From the NCBI GenBank assembly GCA_015259235.1, contig JABZGM010000015.1, positions 1 through 19,905 of the forward strand: 19,905 nucleotides of DNA, read 5' to 3'. The notes under the pieces are model-generated. The model did no database searches. It worked only from the letters and a program-made list of their open reading frames with translations, and was not told the origin of the DNA. A program made the translations under genes and the position numbers. Source of the stretch: Alloprevotella sp. (GTDB lineage Bacteria; Bacteroidota; Bacteroidia; Bacteroidales; Bacteroidaceae). This document shows, in pieces, positions 1 to 7,906 of this stretch (positions are counted from its first letter, which is position 1; the number at the start of each line of letters is the position of its first letter).

Positions 1-157
1 GTGTGCTGCAAATACAGCGTCATTTCGCCTAGTTTTAAGAAAACTCCTTCCAAAAAGCAGTCCTTCTATTAACATTTCAGATGCCAGATAACGGGGCTTT
101 TATTTGGATTCTTTAATCAATTCATAAGACTAGACAGGGATTAGCCCATTGCATTAC
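1..157. other. Window edge, no gene seen
   Basis: This stretch lies downstream of the minus-strand lipoprotein gene. I see no convincing open reading frame, no TAnnTTTG promoter box and no strong hairpin that would serve as terminator for the operon ending at 158. A neighbouring gene beyond the left edge could use part of it. Confidence 0.5.
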
Positions 158-646
158 CTAGAATTTCCGGAAGACCAGGCGATGATGATCAGTGGTGAGT
201 GTCATTTCTTCGTCCGTGAGGAGCAGGACACGATAGCGCATGGGAAATTCGGTGATGCCATAAGCCTTGAGGTCAGCTTTATGAGTGGAGTCGATGAGGA
301 TATCTTGCTGGCTCACACGATTCATTAAATAGCCTTTGGTGAGGATAAGGCTATCTCCTCGATGGGAGAAACGCGCAACTACGCCGCCAGAATACTGCAC
401 CTCCGTGATAGGAGAATGAGTGTAAGATTTTAATTGCAGGAGATCGAGTTGGAAACTCCAGTAGGTGCGCTCAGCTTTTACGGATTTTCCATCGTACTCC
501 ATCAGTTGCCAATGACCATCTAGTTTGCCATTACGAGGGAGTTTGTCGCAACTCACCACGGAGCATGTAAGAAATAGCATCAGCATCAAGCCGATGGAAA
601 GGGAAGAGCGTAGCAAGAAAGTGGTGAAATGTCTGAAAGAAATCAT
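158..646 (-). CDS. Small lipoprotein, lipocalin-like (DUF4847-like)
   Basis: This is a 162-residue predicted lipoprotein. The N-terminus has a long hydrophobic signal segment (about residues 11-30) ending in a lipobox-like V-V-S-C, so Cys33 is the likely lipidated residue. The mature part begins with a G-x-W (residues about 44-47) followed by a run of alternating beta-type segments, which resembles the lipocalin-like DUF4847 proteins of Bacteroides; this family assignment is from memory and uncertain. No catalytic motif is visible. It sits 42 bases downstream of the Wzi-like gene on the same strand with no terminator between them, so it is probably the last gene of the lipid kinase-Wzi-lipoprotein unit and may act at the outer membrane with Wzi. 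Function is otherwise unknown. Confidence 0.8.
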   Translation of the reverse strand: MISFRHFTTFLLRSSLSIGLMLMLFLTCSVVSCDKLPRNGKLDGHWQLMEYDGKSVKAERTYWSFQLDLLQLKSYTHSPITEVQYSGGVVARFSHRGDSLILTKGYLMNRVSQQDILIDSTHKADLKAYGITEFPMRYRVLLLTDEEMTLTTDHHRLVFRKF

Positions 647-688
647 AGAAGTTGGGAAAGCGAGGTGAACGATGTCGTTTTTTCCTGT

Positions 689-2197
689 TTATTTACCAAA
701 CAGTCTAATGCCGAAACCAAGCATAAAGCCTAAGCGATTGCCCAGTCTTTTACCAAAGTCTGCGCCGATGGCAGCGGTGGAGTAGCAGCGACCGTGGAGT
801 TTGCCGCGAGTGAAGTTACCGCCTTCCCAGCGCACTTCGGCAAGCAGCGAATGTTGGTGTTGCAGGTCATCGAAAGGCTGAGCATAAGTGCCCCAACTCT
901 TTAGATGCGTATAGAGCAAACGATAACACAGGTGGGAGAAGGGCTGTCCAGATATACCGATGTGTTCAGCACGGAAGCGATTGGCAGGGAAAATCAAACT
1001 CTTATTTCCATCATATAGCGGAGAGGCAAAGAGCGCGTTTCCCATCGCCATGCCATAGTGTTGCCAACCGGCATACAGACCATGGTTATAGTAGCTGTCG
1101 ATGCCGCTCACTTGGTCGGGGATTTCGTGTGTGTGATCGTGGTAAACAGGACCACTTTGATAGTCCATTCTAGTGATTTCGCCCACCAATTTCTCCACCC
1201 ATCGATTGTGTGGAAATTGGATTTCGAGCCCTAGGAGTCCATCTAACCATCCATACTCGTCGAAGGCTTGACTGTCGTCTTCAAAGTAGTGGTCGTAGTA
1301 GAGGCGCGCTTGCCAATCTCCTTGTGCACGATAGCGCAAGGACGCTCGCCACGCACCAATCGTGTTGCCCGAAGCATTGGCATATCCTTCGCCATCAGTG
1401 GGATCACCACCGCCTTTGCCGATGAAGGCAAACAGATAGTCTGAGGGACGCTCTGGCATTTTGAGTGGAGCAGAGTTGAAGTGGTGAATACTTCCGCCGA
1501 AAGTGTTTGCCATTTCCAGACCTCCGATGAACTCCCAGCGTGAGTTGTCGGTGCCGATGCGCAGATACCCTGACTTTTCATAGTATTTTACCTCAGTGGC
1601 AAAACGTCCTCCCACAGGAGCCATGCGACGCTCTTGCCAATTACCGTCTTGCAGCCAGCCATAAGCCACATGTCCACGCAAGGCAAAGGCACTGTGGGCA
1701 CCACCGATGCGCCACCAGCGCGGCATTTGCCAAGAGAGAGTGAGGGGCTGCATGGCATTACTCCCTAAAGCAAAAGCACCCGTAGACAATGCTGCATCAT
1801 TGAGAGGCGTGTCGTGAGCGCGAGTGCCAAAGGCAAAGCGAGAAGCCCCCTTGTCGACCGCAAGTAGCACGTCCTGTGCACGTACATTGTTGTCCAAATC
1901 ACGGTTGGTGGTGAGGGTGGCTCCGTAGCGCAGGGACCATCCATGTCCCAAATCTCGTGGGCGATCGTAGACCCCTATCAGAAGAGTAGGGTGGTGTCCT
2001 TCCACACTTAAAGACCCCCATCGGTTGGCAGTGAACCAAAAAGGTTGTAAATTACTTTTCCCTGCAGTGGCAATCCCTTCGACTTGCACCATCATAGAGG
2101 AATCTGGGAGTTCGGGTCGCTCAAAATTTTGAGCGAGTGCATTTCCTAAGGTAGTGGAAATCAATATGCAAAGAGAAAAGAAACGATTGAAAAGCAT
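689..2197 (-). CDS. Capsule assembly Wzi-family outer-membrane protein
   Basis: This is a 502-residue secreted protein with a signal peptide (about residues 1-22, ending A-L-A-Q). The mature chain is rich in aromatic residues and alternating strands, as expected of a beta-barrel, and ends in a hydrophobic strand with F-G-K. Features recalled from the Bacteroidetes Wzi/capsule assembly family include the early P-F-W-x-x-A-N-R-W-G segment, the G-Y-L-R-I-G and W-E-F-I-G-G-L-E segments mid-protein, and the Y-N-H-G-L-Y-x-G-W-Q-H and M-G-N-x-L stretches in the last third. In E. coli Wzi is an outer-membrane lectin that anchors group 1 capsule; in Bacteroidota the exact role is less clear. It lies 36 bases after the lipid kinase and 42 before the lipoprotein, suggesting one envelope operon. 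No capsule biosynthesis genes are in the window. Confidence 0.82.
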   Translation of the reverse strand: MLFNRFFSLCILISTTLGNALAQNFERPELPDSSMMVQVEGIATAGKSNLQPFWFTANRWGSLSVEGHHPTLLIGVYDRPRDLGHGWSLRYGATLTTNRDLDNNVRAQDVLLAVDKGASRFAFGTRAHDTPLNDAALSTGAFALGSNAMQPLTLSWQMPRWWRIGGAHSAFALRGHVAYGWLQDGNWQERRMAPVGGRFATEVKYYEKSGYLRIGTDNSRWEFIGGLEMANTFGGSIHHFNSAPLKMPERPSDYLFAFIGKGGGDPTDGEGYANASGNTIGAWRASLRYRAQGDWQARLYYDHYFEDDSQAFDEYGWLDGLLGLEIQFPHNRWVEKLVGEITRMDYQSGPVYHDHTHEIPDQVSGIDSYYNHGLYAGWQHYGMAMGNALFASPLYDGNKSLIFPANRFRAEHIGISGQPFSHLCYRLLYTHLKSWGTYAQPFDDLQHQHSLLAEVRWEGGNFTRGKLHGRCYSTAAIGADFGKRLGNRLGFMLGFGIRLFGK

Positions 2198-2233
2198 AAA
2201 GAAATAGGCATCAGCAGGAGAAAGGTCAGTGCT

Positions 2234-3247
2234 TTAGAAGGTGTCGAACAGAGAGTTGACGTGATTGCGCAGATTGACCATTTGTTTCTGGAAAGGTTCT
2301 AGTGCACGCAGCAACATGTTGGATTGCACCGACGAAGTGGGAGGGGTGACCAACGCTTTTTCGTTGATGATGGCTCGAAGTCCAGCTGGCACAAGTTCTA
2401 CATTGATGCGCGCTGTTGTGTCATAGGGATCTCCATCGCAGTGCGCCGGACCCGCTGAAGTGCGTTCGATGCAAAGGCGTTTGGTGCGATAGATCTTCAC
2501 GTGTGAGTTATTGGGCAGTGTGCGTTGGAAAAGTTGCATTGCCACAATGGGAGCTTCCAACATGCTAAAAGGTTGTAGCACGATGACGTCTAGCAATCCA
2601 TCTTTCATCGATGCATCAGGTGCAATGTAAGCATTGTTGCCATATTGCGAGGCATTGGCGCAGGCAATCAAGAAAGCGTCAATTTCTTGCATTTCTCCTT
2701 CTTCTTCTCCGCCAATGTAGATGCGATAGGTCTCGGGCTTGTAGCGTAGCCCATCAACGAGTGTTTTTTCCAAATAAGTTTTCAAACCGCGTGAGCCAGA
2801 CTCTGCAAATTTCAGGCTGATAAAGGCATCGAATCCCACGCCACAGGTGCAAAAGAAAGGTTTATCATTGATTAAACCATAGTCTAACTCCGTCATCACG
2901 TTGGCATTGATCACATCGAGCGCTTTTTCTATGTCCATAGGGATGAGCAGATGTCGTGCCAGTCCGTTGCCGCTTCCAGAGGGCACAATGGCGAGTGCCG
3001 TATTGGTGTGCACCAAAGAGCGTGCCACCTCATTGACCGTGCCGTCTCCACCCACAGCTACCACGATGTCCACTCCATCTTCTGCAGACTGGCGCGCAAT
3101 CTCCACCGCGTGACCTGCATATTCCGTGTAGCGGATTTCGACAGCGAAACGTTGGGCGTCGATGCGTCGCTCAATGGCTTTGACCACTTTGCCTTTGCGA
3201 GTGGTGCCAGAAATGGGGTTGATGATGAAAAGAATGCGCTGAGCCAT
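2234..3247 (-). CDS. Diacylglycerol/sphingosine kinase family lipid kinase
   Basis: This 337-residue protein belongs to the DAGK catalytic domain (LCB5/YegS) family, which phosphorylates a lipid hydroxyl using a nucleoside triphosphate. Visible motifs are the N-terminal N-P-x-S-G (residues 10-14), the nucleotide-binding G-G-D-G-T-V-N-E (66-73), P-S-G-S-G-N-G-L-A-R (89-98), and the D-Y-G-L-I-N/G-V-G-F-D-A segment (122-141) that leads into the second domain. Length fits the family. The start codon ATG is 25 bases downstream of a TATCTTTG -7 box, which supports it. It heads the run with the Wzi-like and lipoprotein genes. The substrate cannot be read from sequence: diacylglycerol, undecaprenol-type lipids, sphingoid bases or ceramides are all possible. 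The divergent neighbour, serine palmitoyltransferase, makes a sphingolipid substrate worth testing. Confidence 0.9.
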   Translation of the reverse strand: MAQRILFIINPISGTTRKGKVVKAIERRIDAQRFAVEIRYTEYAGHAVEIARQSAEDGVDIVVAVGGDGTVNEVARSLVHTNTALAIVPSGSGNGLARHLLIPMDIEKALDVINANVMTELDYGLINDKPFFCTCGVGFDAFISLKFAESGSRGLKTYLEKTLVDGLRYKPETYRIYIGGEEEGEMQEIDAFLIACANASQYGNNAYIAPDASMKDGLLDVIVLQPFSMLEAPIVAMQLFQRTLPNNSHVKIYRTKRLCIERTSAGPAHCDGDPYDTTARINVELVPAGLRAIINEKALVTPPTSSVQSNMLLRALEPFQKQMVNLRNHVNSLFDTF

Positions 3248-3272
3248 AGAAGAAAAGGAATTGATGTATCTG

Positions 3273-3280
3273 CAAAGATA
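3273..3280 (-). promoter_or_regulatory. -7 promoter box for lipid kinase operon
   Basis: CAAAGATA on plus reads TATCTTTG on minus, an exact match to the Bacteroidota -7 consensus TAnnTTTG, 25 bases upstream of the ATG. No good -33 TTTG is visible. Confidence 0.65.
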
Positions 3281-3350
3281 GTTGAAACTTTAGAGTTTGT
3301 GGGTAAAGAAGAGGATGAAAAACGATGAAAAGGCATTTTTTCATACAAAT

Positions 3351-3384
3351 GTTGCACACTTGTTGGGATAAATGTGTAACTTTG
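3351..3384 (+). promoter_or_regulatory. Promoter for serine palmitoyltransferase
   Basis: TAACTTTG (3377-3384) matches the TAnnTTTG -7 box. GTTG at 3351-3354 sits 22 bases upstream and can serve as the -33 element. The arms GTTGC (3351-3355) and GCAAC (3384-3388) form an inverted repeat enclosing the promoter. Transcription would start near 3391, giving a leader of a little over 110 bases before the ATG at 3507. Confidence 0.68.
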
Positions 3385-3506
3385 CAACCCAATAGAAATA
3401 ACGAAATAAGATGGAAGTACTGAAAAGTGGGTTCATCTGATGCGAAATGCAAGTCGTAATGTCGCTTCAAAATCCACTTTCCTGTAGTCCGCTATGCACA
3501 AAACCA

Positions 3507-4694
3507 ATGGATATTCTTCACGAACGCTTATCTAAGTTTACTCTCCCTGATGAGGTGAGAAAGCAAGGTCTTTATCCCTATTTCCGCGAAATCGAAGGGA
3601 AGCAAGGCACAGAAGTTGAAATGGACGGTCATCACGTCATTATGTTGGGATCTAATGCCTACACTGGTTTGACGGGAGACGAACGTGTCATTGAGGCAGG
3701 TGTGCAGGCCATGCGCCGTTATGGAGCAGGCTGTGCGGGTAGCCGTTTCTTGAATGGTACGCTCGACCTTCATGTAGAATTGGAAAAAGAACTCGCTGAG
3801 TTTGTGGGTAAGGACGAAGCCCTCTGTTTCTCCACTGGGTTTACGGTGAACAGTGGTGTGATTCCTGCACTCCTTGGTCCTCACGACTATGTGATTTGCG
3901 ACGATCGCGACCATGCTTCTATCGTAGACGGACGCCGTTTGTCGATGGCAAAACAGTTGCGCTATAAGCACAACGATATGGAGGATTTGGAGCGCAAACT
4001 CCAAAAGTGTGAAGAGAATGCCGTGAAACTCATCGTTGTGGATGGTGTTTTCTCTATGGAAGGTGACCTCTGCGATTTGCCCAAAATCATTGAGCTCAAA
4101 AAGAAATATGGAGCTACGGTGATGGTGGATGAAGCACACGGTGTTGGTGTCTTCGGTCGCCAAGGTCGTGGTGTTTGCGATCACTTCGGACTCACCGATG
4201 ATGTGGATCTCATCATGGGAACATTCTCTAAGAGTTTAGCTTCCATTGGTGGCTTCATCGCTGCCGACAGTGCCATCATCGACTATCTTCGTCACACAGC
4301 GCGCACCTACATCTTCTCTGCTTCTAACACGCCAGCCGCAACGGCTTCTGCACTCGAAGCATTGCGCAGCTTGAAGCGCGAACCCGAACGCCTAGAAGCA
4401 CTTTGGGAAGTGACCAACTATGCACTGAAACGTTTCAAAGAAGAAGGTTTTGAAATTGGCGACACTGAGAGTCCTATCATTCCGCTCTATGTGCGCGATC
4501 TCGAAAAGACTTTTGCAGCCACTGCTATGGCATTTGAAGCCGGAGTTTTCATCAATCCCGTGGTGCCTCCTGCTTGTCATCCCACCGATACTCTCGTGCG
4601 CATCGCCCTTATGGCAAATCACACACACGAACAAGTGGATCGTGCTGTGGCAGCGCTTGTGGGCGTGTTCCGCAAGTTGGAAATCATCAAATAA
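3507..4694 (+). CDS. spt: Serine palmitoyltransferase
   Basis: This PLP enzyme of the alpha-oxoamine synthase family condenses L-serine with palmitoyl-CoA to 3-ketodihydrosphingosine, the first step of sphingolipid synthesis. With the start at ATG 3507 it has 395 residues, matching Bacteroidota serine palmitoyltransferases; an upstream in-frame ATG at 3447 adds 20 unconserved residues and is less likely. Key residues are the PLP-stacking His136 in R-D-H-A-S, Asp208 and His211 in V-D-E-A-H-G-V-G, and the Schiff-base Lys242 in G-T-F-S-K-S-L-A-S. The glycine-rich G-A-G-C-A-G-S-R-F-L-N-G (73-84) is typical. Related enzymes (KBL, AONS/BioF) share the fold, but the close resemblance to the Bacteroides enzyme and the absence of biotin or threonine genes nearby favour Spt. 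It is divergent from a lipid kinase and followed by a strong terminator. Confidence 0.9.
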   Translation: MDILHERLSKFTLPDEVRKQGLYPYFREIEGKQGTEVEMDGHHVIMLGSNAYTGLTGDERVIEAGVQAMRRYGAGCAGSRFLNGTLDLHVELEKELAEFVGKDEALCFSTGFTVNSGVIPALLGPHDYVICDDRDHASIVDGRRLSMAKQLRYKHNDMEDLERKLQKCEENAVKLIVVDGVFSMEGDLCDLPKIIELKKKYGATVMVDEAHGVGVFGRQGRGVCDHFGLTDDVDLIMGTFSKSLASIGGFIAADSAIIDYLRHTARTYIFSASNTPAATASALEALRSLKREPERLEALWEVTNYALKRFKEEGFEIGDTESPIIPLYVRDLEKTFAATAMAFEAGVFINPVVPPACHPTDTLVRIALMANHTHEQVDRAVAALVGVFRKLEIIK

Positions 4695-4805
4695 ATCTTC
4701 GACATCGAAGCAGAGAAAACTGTCATTGAAGGTGCTGTTGGTGGATAAAACCGACAAGGAACTTCAATTCTGTCTATTCTCTCTTACGATGTTTCATCGA
4801 TATCT

Positions 4806-4852
4806 CATCGCTCTCGTCATCTCTTTAGGGATAGGCGAGAGCGATGTTTTTT
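4806..4852 (+). terminator. Intrinsic terminator after spt
   Basis: CATCGCTCTCG (4806-4816) and CGAGAGCGATG (4836-4846) form a perfect 11-bp stem, followed at once by six T residues (4847-4852). Confidence 0.85.
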
Positions 4853-5042
4853 ATGGTGCTGGGCATTCGGTCCTTGCTTGAGTGAGACATTAGGGGAAGA
4901 GGGCGTGAATAGGGCTTGGGACAGAGAAACAACAAGTCATTCAGTTACAACGCTGCGCGCAAGGTTAGCAGCGATTTTGCACAGTCGGAACACGCAAAAG
5001 ACCCTCGTTTTATAAGTCGTCTTAGCAATTACGCCATTTTTA
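4853..5042. other. Intergenic stretch, nothing convincing
   Basis: This is part of the 521-base gap between spt and tkt. I see only one weak hairpin, CGCTG (4961-4965) with CAGCG (4979-4983). An 81-codon open frame from 4916 runs through the tkt promoter and has no recognisable protein character, so I do not call a gene. An unrecognised small RNA cannot be excluded. Confidence 0.4.
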
Positions 5043-5074
5043 TTTGTTGCTATGCCCAAAAAATCGTACATTTG
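5043..5074 (+). promoter_or_regulatory. Promoter for transketolase
   Basis: TTTG (5043-5046), a 20-base spacer and TACATTTG (5067-5074) form a textbook Bacteroidota -33/-7 pair. Transcription starting near 5080 gives a leader of about 135 bases. TGCCC (5073-5077) and GGGCA (5086-5090) form a short inverted repeat across the start region. Confidence 0.82.
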
Positions 5075-5109
5075 CCCCTAGAAAAGGGCAATCATCGGTT
5101 CTATTTTAC

Positions 5110-5199
5110 ATGTGCTTCATGGATAATCCGCACGTCGAGACAAAACCTTGGTGCCCCATAAACCAATATATCTCCAACATCTCATCGAGCTTCGCATAG
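5110..5199 (+). CDS. Possible 29-codon leader ORF upstream of tkt
   Basis: An ATG at 5110 (second in-frame ATG at 5119) opens 29 codons ending at TAG 5197-5199, 16 bases before the tkt start. It fills most of the transcribed leader. The peptide has no recognisable motif or run of regulatory codons, and a frame this long in 135 bases can occur by chance. It is listed because it lies wholly between the promoter and tkt, where it could influence tkt translation. Confidence 0.2.
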   Translation: MCFMDNPHVETKPWCPINQYISNISSSFA

Positions 5200-5215
5200 C
5201 AGTTTTTCGATTCTC

Positions 5216-7237
5216 ATGGAAAATCCCACCCATCTTCTCAATCTCGCAGCTGACAATATTCGCACCCTTGCCGTAAGCATGGTTGAACGTGCCAAATCTG
5301 GACACCCTGGTGGTGCCATGGGCGGTGCTGACTTTATCAATGTCCTCTTCAGCGAATTTCTGACCTTCGACCCTGAACGCCCAACTTGGGAGTGTCGCGA
5401 CAGATTCTTCTTGGATCCAGGACACATGTCGCCCATGCTTTATGCACAACTTGCGCTCATCGGTCGCTATTCTATTGAAGAACTCATGTCGTTCCGCCAA
5501 TGGGGCTCTGCCACTCCTGGTCACCCAGAAGTGAACTTTGAACGTGGTATTGAGAATACTAGTGGTCCGCTCGGACAAGGTCACACCTTTGCTGTTGGTG
5601 CAGCTATCGCAGCTAAGGCACTCTATGCGCGTACGGGCAACAAGGGATTCCAGAAGGAACGCATCTATGCTTACATCTCCGATGGAGGGGTGCAAGAAGA
5701 AATCTCTCAAGGTGCAGGTCGTTTGGCTGGTCATCTCGGTTTGGACAACCTCATCATGTTCTTTGATGCCAACGAAATCCAGCTTTCTACACCTACTGCA
5801 GATGTGATTTCAGAGGATACCGCGATGAAATATCGCGCTTGGAACTGGAATGTGCTTGAAATCGATGGTAACGATCCAGAACAAATTCGTCAAGCTCTAC
5901 GTGCAGCCAACGAAGAAGATGCCCGTCCTACACTTATCATTGGTCACACGGTGATGGGTAAGGGATGCCGCCAAGCTGATGGTAGCAGCTACGAACGCGA
6001 CTGCCGCACACACGGTGCTCCTCTCGGTGGAGACGCTTATGTGAACACAGTGCGCAACCTTGGCGCAGATCCTGAGCAACCTTTCGTCATTCGCCCCGAA
6101 GTCGCTGAACTTTATGCTAAGCGTAAAGAAGAACTTAAGGCTATCGTAGCAGAACGCTATGCAGAAGAAAAGGCTTGGGCAGCTGCAAACCCCGAAAAAG
6201 CGAAGCTCTTGGCAGATTGGTGGGCACAACGCTTGCCCAAAATGCCTTGGAAAGAATTGCAACAAAAGAGCAATGGTCCCACTCGTAATGCTTCGGCTGA
6301 GTGCTTGGCTATGCTTTCTGAGCAAATGGGCAACATGATTGTGTCATCTGCCGACTTATGCAACTCAGATAAGACCGATGGTTTCTTGCGTCATACCACA
6401 GAAATCAAGCGCGACGACTTCTCCGGTGGTTTCCTACAAGCTGGTGTGAGCGAACTCACCATGGCTTGTGTCTGCATCGGTATTGCACTCCACGGAGGTA
6501 TGCAAACGGCTATGGGTACATTCTTTGTCTTCTCTGACTACATGAAGCCCGCTATCCGTATGGCTGCCTTGATGGAACTCCCTGTGAAGTTCGTGTGGAG
6601 TCACGACGCCTTCCGCGTTGGCGAAGACGGTCCTACCCACGAACCTGTGGAACAAGAAGCCCAAATCCGCTTGATGGAGAAACTCCAAAACCATTCTGGT
6701 CGCGATTCTGTGCGTGTATTGCGTCCTGCCGACGTACATGAGACTACAGTTTGCTGGCAAATGGCAATGGAAAACTTGGATACGCCCACTGCACTCATCC
6801 TCAGCCGCCAAAATGTCAAGGACTTGCCCGAAGGTACCAACTACGAAGGTGCACATCGCGGAGCTTACACCGTGATTCGTGAAGAAAATCCTGATGTCAT
6901 CCTGATTGCTAGCGGTTCGGAAGTATCTACTTTGGTTGCTGCTCACGAACTTCTCCTTGCAGAAGGCATTCGTGCCAACGTGGTGAGCTGTCCTTCTGAA
7001 CAATTATTCCGTCACCAAGATGAGGCTTATCGCGAAAGCGTAATCCCCGCAGCTGCAAAGAAATTCTTCCTCACCGCAGGTCTTCCCGTGGTCTTTGAAA
7101 CCCTCTGTGCTGGCAACGGTCATATCTATGGTTTGAATCACTTCGGTCATAGTGCACCTTTCACAGTGCTTGACGAGAAATTTGGTTTCACCCCCGAAAA
7201 CATCTTCGGTGAAGTGAAGCAATATCTTGCACGATAA
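5216..7237 (+). CDS. tkt: Transketolase
   Basis: This thiamine-diphosphate enzyme moves two-carbon ketol units between sugar phosphates in the non-oxidative pentose phosphate pathway. All three domains are present in 673 residues, the usual length. The N-terminal domain has S-G-H-P-G-G (28-33), D-P-G-H-M-S-P (68-74), G-H-P-E (102-105), T-S-G-P-L-G-Q-G (115-122) and the diphosphate site at S-D-G-G-V-Q-E-E (155-162). That last motif differs from the classical G-D-G-x-x-x-E-G of the E. coli enzyme; the change looks like the Bacteroidota form and not a defect. The pyrimidine-binding domain has G-V-S-E-L-T-M, containing the cofactor-activating Glu, and G-E-D-G-P-T-H-E-P. The C-terminal domain has A-S-G-S-E-V. 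The rpiB gene follows, but a strong hairpin separates the two. Confidence 0.95.
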   Translation: MENPTHLLNLAADNIRTLAVSMVERAKSGHPGGAMGGADFINVLFSEFLTFDPERPTWECRDRFFLDPGHMSPMLYAQLALIGRYSIEELMSFRQWGSATPGHPEVNFERGIENTSGPLGQGHTFAVGAAIAAKALYARTGNKGFQKERIYAYISDGGVQEEISQGAGRLAGHLGLDNLIMFFDANEIQLSTPTADVISEDTAMKYRAWNWNVLEIDGNDPEQIRQALRAANEEDARPTLIIGHTVMGKGCRQADGSSYERDCRTHGAPLGGDAYVNTVRNLGADPEQPFVIRPEVAELYAKRKEELKAIVAERYAEEKAWAAANPEKAKLLADWWAQRLPKMPWKELQQKSNGPTRNASAECLAMLSEQMGNMIVSSADLCNSDKTDGFLRHTTEIKRDDFSGGFLQAGVSELTMACVCIGIALHGGMQTAMGTFFVFSDYMKPAIRMAALMELPVKFVWSHDAFRVGEDGPTHEPVEQEAQIRLMEKLQNHSGRDSVRVLRPADVHETTVCWQMAMENLDTPTALILSRQNVKDLPEGTNYEGAHRGAYTVIREENPDVILIASGSEVSTLVAAHELLLAEGIRANVVSCPSEQLFRHQDEAYRESVIPAAAKKFFLTAGLPVVFETLCAGNGHIYGLNHFGHSAPFTVLDEKFGFTPENIFGEVKQYLAR

Positions 7238-7248
7238 CGCCACTAAGC

Positions 7249-7315
7249 ACGAGCGGAAATGACAAGACTTCTCTATAGAGAGGTAGGCATTTCCGCTCGT
7301 TGCTTTGTGTTTTTT
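7249..7315 (+). terminator. Intrinsic terminator after tkt
   Basis: ACGAGCGGAAATG (7249-7261) pairs perfectly with CATTTCCGCTCGT (7288-7300), 13 bp. Within the loop CTCTATAGAG forms a second small palindrome. A T run at 7310-7315 follows. This suggests that tkt and rpiB are mostly separate transcripts. Confidence 0.85.
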
Positions 7316-7350
7316 ACCCCTTTTGCGTAAAGTTGCGAACTTTGGCGTAA
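7312..7350 (+). promoter_or_regulatory. Possible rpiB promoter with overlapping operator
   Basis: GAACTTTG (7337-7344) is one base off the TAnnTTTG -7 consensus, with TTTT (7312-7315) 21 bases upstream as a weak -33. The perfect inverted repeat AAAGTTgcgAACTTT (7329-7343) overlaps the -7 box and is flanked by direct repeats GCGTAA at 7325-7330 and 7345-7350. A repressor site is plausible but unproven. Confidence 0.4.
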
Positions 7351-7428
7351 TACCCCTTATGTCGCTTCTCCATAGTGCAGAAGCGTTGAAAGATTTATAG
7401 ACAACAACACGTATCCCCCCTTATTTCC

Positions 7429-7866
7429 ATGACTAAAATAGGTTTGGCCTCAGATCATGCAGGCTTTGAGCTCAAGACTTTTGTGAAGCAATATCTCGCA
7501 GAGCACAACATCGAATATGTAGACTACGGCACAGATAGTGAGGCATCTTGCGATTATCCAGACTATGCCCATGCATTGGCTGCAGGGTTAGCAAATGGCG
7601 AGTGCACTCGTGGCATCGCAGTGTGCGGCAGTGGCGAAGGCATCTCCATGAGTCTCAACAAGCACCAACACGTTCGTGCAGCTTTGGTGTGGATGCCCGA
7701 GATTGCTCACATGACGCGCTTACATAATGATGCCAATGTCTTGGTGATGCCAGGTCGCTACATCGACACCCAGATGGCGTCTGCCATCATGGACGAATTC
7801 CTTAATACAGCTTTTGAAGGTGGTCGCCACGAAGCTCGTGTCGCCAAGATTGCGGTGCCTAAATAG
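7429..7866 (+). CDS. rpiB: Ribose-5-phosphate isomerase B
   Basis: This enzyme interconverts ribulose 5-phosphate and ribose 5-phosphate. The 145-residue length is normal for the RpiB/LacA/LacB family. Asp9 and His10 in the S-D-H-A-G motif open the ring and bind phosphate; Cys66 in V-C-G-S-G-E-G-I is the expected catalytic base; His99 and Asn100 in R-L-H-N-D-A-N complete the site. The cysteine loop reads C-G-S-G-E-G where many enzymes have C-G-T-G-I-G, so residue 70 is Glu instead of Ile. The gene follows transketolase, and the two enzymes act in the same non-oxidative branch; the intervening terminator and the operator-like repeat suggest separate control. An allose-6-phosphate isomerase activity, known for E. 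coli RpiB, cannot be excluded. Confidence 0.92.
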   Translation: MTKIGLASDHAGFELKTFVKQYLAEHNIEYVDYGTDSEASCDYPDYAHALAAGLANGECTRGIAVCGSGEGISMSLNKHQHVRAALVWMPEIAHMTRLHNDANVLVMPGRYIDTQMASAIMDEFLNTAFEGGRHEARVAKIAVPK

Positions 7867-7906
7867 TGCATTTTTCTGCGAATAAGTGGCGAAAAGTATA
7901 AGAGTA

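Noticed and set aside
4916..5161. 81-codon open frame in the spt-tkt gap.
   Set aside because: It runs through the full-consensus tkt promoter at 5043-5074 and has no recognisable protein features.
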